A stretch of DNA of 5,878 nt from Bacillota bacterium. GTDB taxonomy: Bacteria > Bacillota > Dethiobacteria > DTU022. Every line of letters begins with the position of its first letter. Within the stretch, counting starts at the first letter, position 1. Of this stretch, positions 5,741-5,878 are shown in pieces. The notes under the pieces were generated by a model. The model saw nothing but the letters and a program-made list of their open reading frames with translations. It made no database searches and was not told the DNA's origin. The stretch is from positions 1-5,878 of the forward strand of contig JAAYGO010000170.1 of assembly GCA_012727685.1 (NCBI GenBank), in the 5' to 3' direction. The position numbers and the translations under genes are program-made.

Positions 5741-5878
5741 ATTGCCAAATGCAGGCATTCCGCAAATGATTTTTTAAGTAGATGAAGAAACCAATGTTGG
5801 TGGGCCTTTGAGTATGCAGTCAAGGTACCGCTCAAATTCGAAAATTCTGTCAGACTATTGGATCGCTTAGATCGATTG
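5741..5878. other. No assignable gene at the upstream window edge
   Basis: This AT-rich stretch has no start codon with a ribosome binding site and no recognisable domain in any frame. A minus-strand frame is open from the edge down to 5662, but it would run through the 6S promoter and 5' end. A short inverted repeat (AATGC-CT-GCATT) is present near 5748-5760. It may be intergenic or hold the degraded end of a neighbouring gene. Confidence 0.4.

Noticed and set aside
5662..5877. Minus-strand frame open for 71 codons from the window edge, with a hydrophobic run near its end
   Set aside because: It has no visible start or family motif, its hydrophobic run is largely the T-rich 6S promoter spacer read as F, L and Y, and it ends inside the 6S RNA. 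A frame this long can arise by chance.
1..5878. CRISPR array, insertion sequence, tRNA or attachment site
   Set aside because: Reading both strands I saw no repeat-spacer pattern, no transposase motif with terminal repeats, and no cloverleaf with a T-loop GTTCRA element in place.

Overview
The window is the 5' part of a division and cell wall (dcw) operon, all on the minus strand, preceded by a non-coding region that appears to carry a 6S RNA gene. The coding part is GC-rich and the upstream part is much more AT-rich. The gene order mraZ-rsmH-ftsL-class B PBP with PASTA domains-murE, the SpoVD-like PBP and the DivIC/FtsL-type small protein suggest a fairly GC-rich, probably spore-forming Firmicute of the clostridial/Peptococcaceae/Moorella kind. 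That placement is inferred from gene order and protein style, not from a database match.

Layout, read in the direction of transcription (from high to low coordinates). Positions 5741-5878 hold nothing I can assign. An extended -10 promoter (about 5705-5733) drives a predicted 6S RNA (about 5698-5517). Positions 5322-5516 are AT-rich and non-coding, with a long imperfect inverted repeat. A strong intrinsic terminator (5321-5285) closes this upstream unit. The mraZ leader follows, with three perfect 10-bp-spaced AGTGG boxes (5236-5212) that look like the MraZ operator. Then come mraZ (5181-4750), rsmH (4727-3765), ftsL (3765-3361), a 704-residue PBP (3364-1250), a 131-bp gap with two inverted repeats, and murE (1118 to beyond position 1, cut by the window edge).

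The genes form one pathway. MraZ is the operon's regulator and RsmH methylates 16S rRNA. FtsL is a bitopic divisome protein, and the PBP is the septal or spore-cortex transpeptidase. MurE adds the third amino acid to the peptidoglycan precursor. mraZ to the PBP are tightly packed (22-bp gap, 1-bp overlap, 4-bp overlap), which suggests translational coupling; murE is set apart by the structured gap.

I found no unknown protein system. The most interesting content lies in the non-coding DNA: the 6S RNA candidate, the MraZ operator array, and the structured PBP-murE junction.
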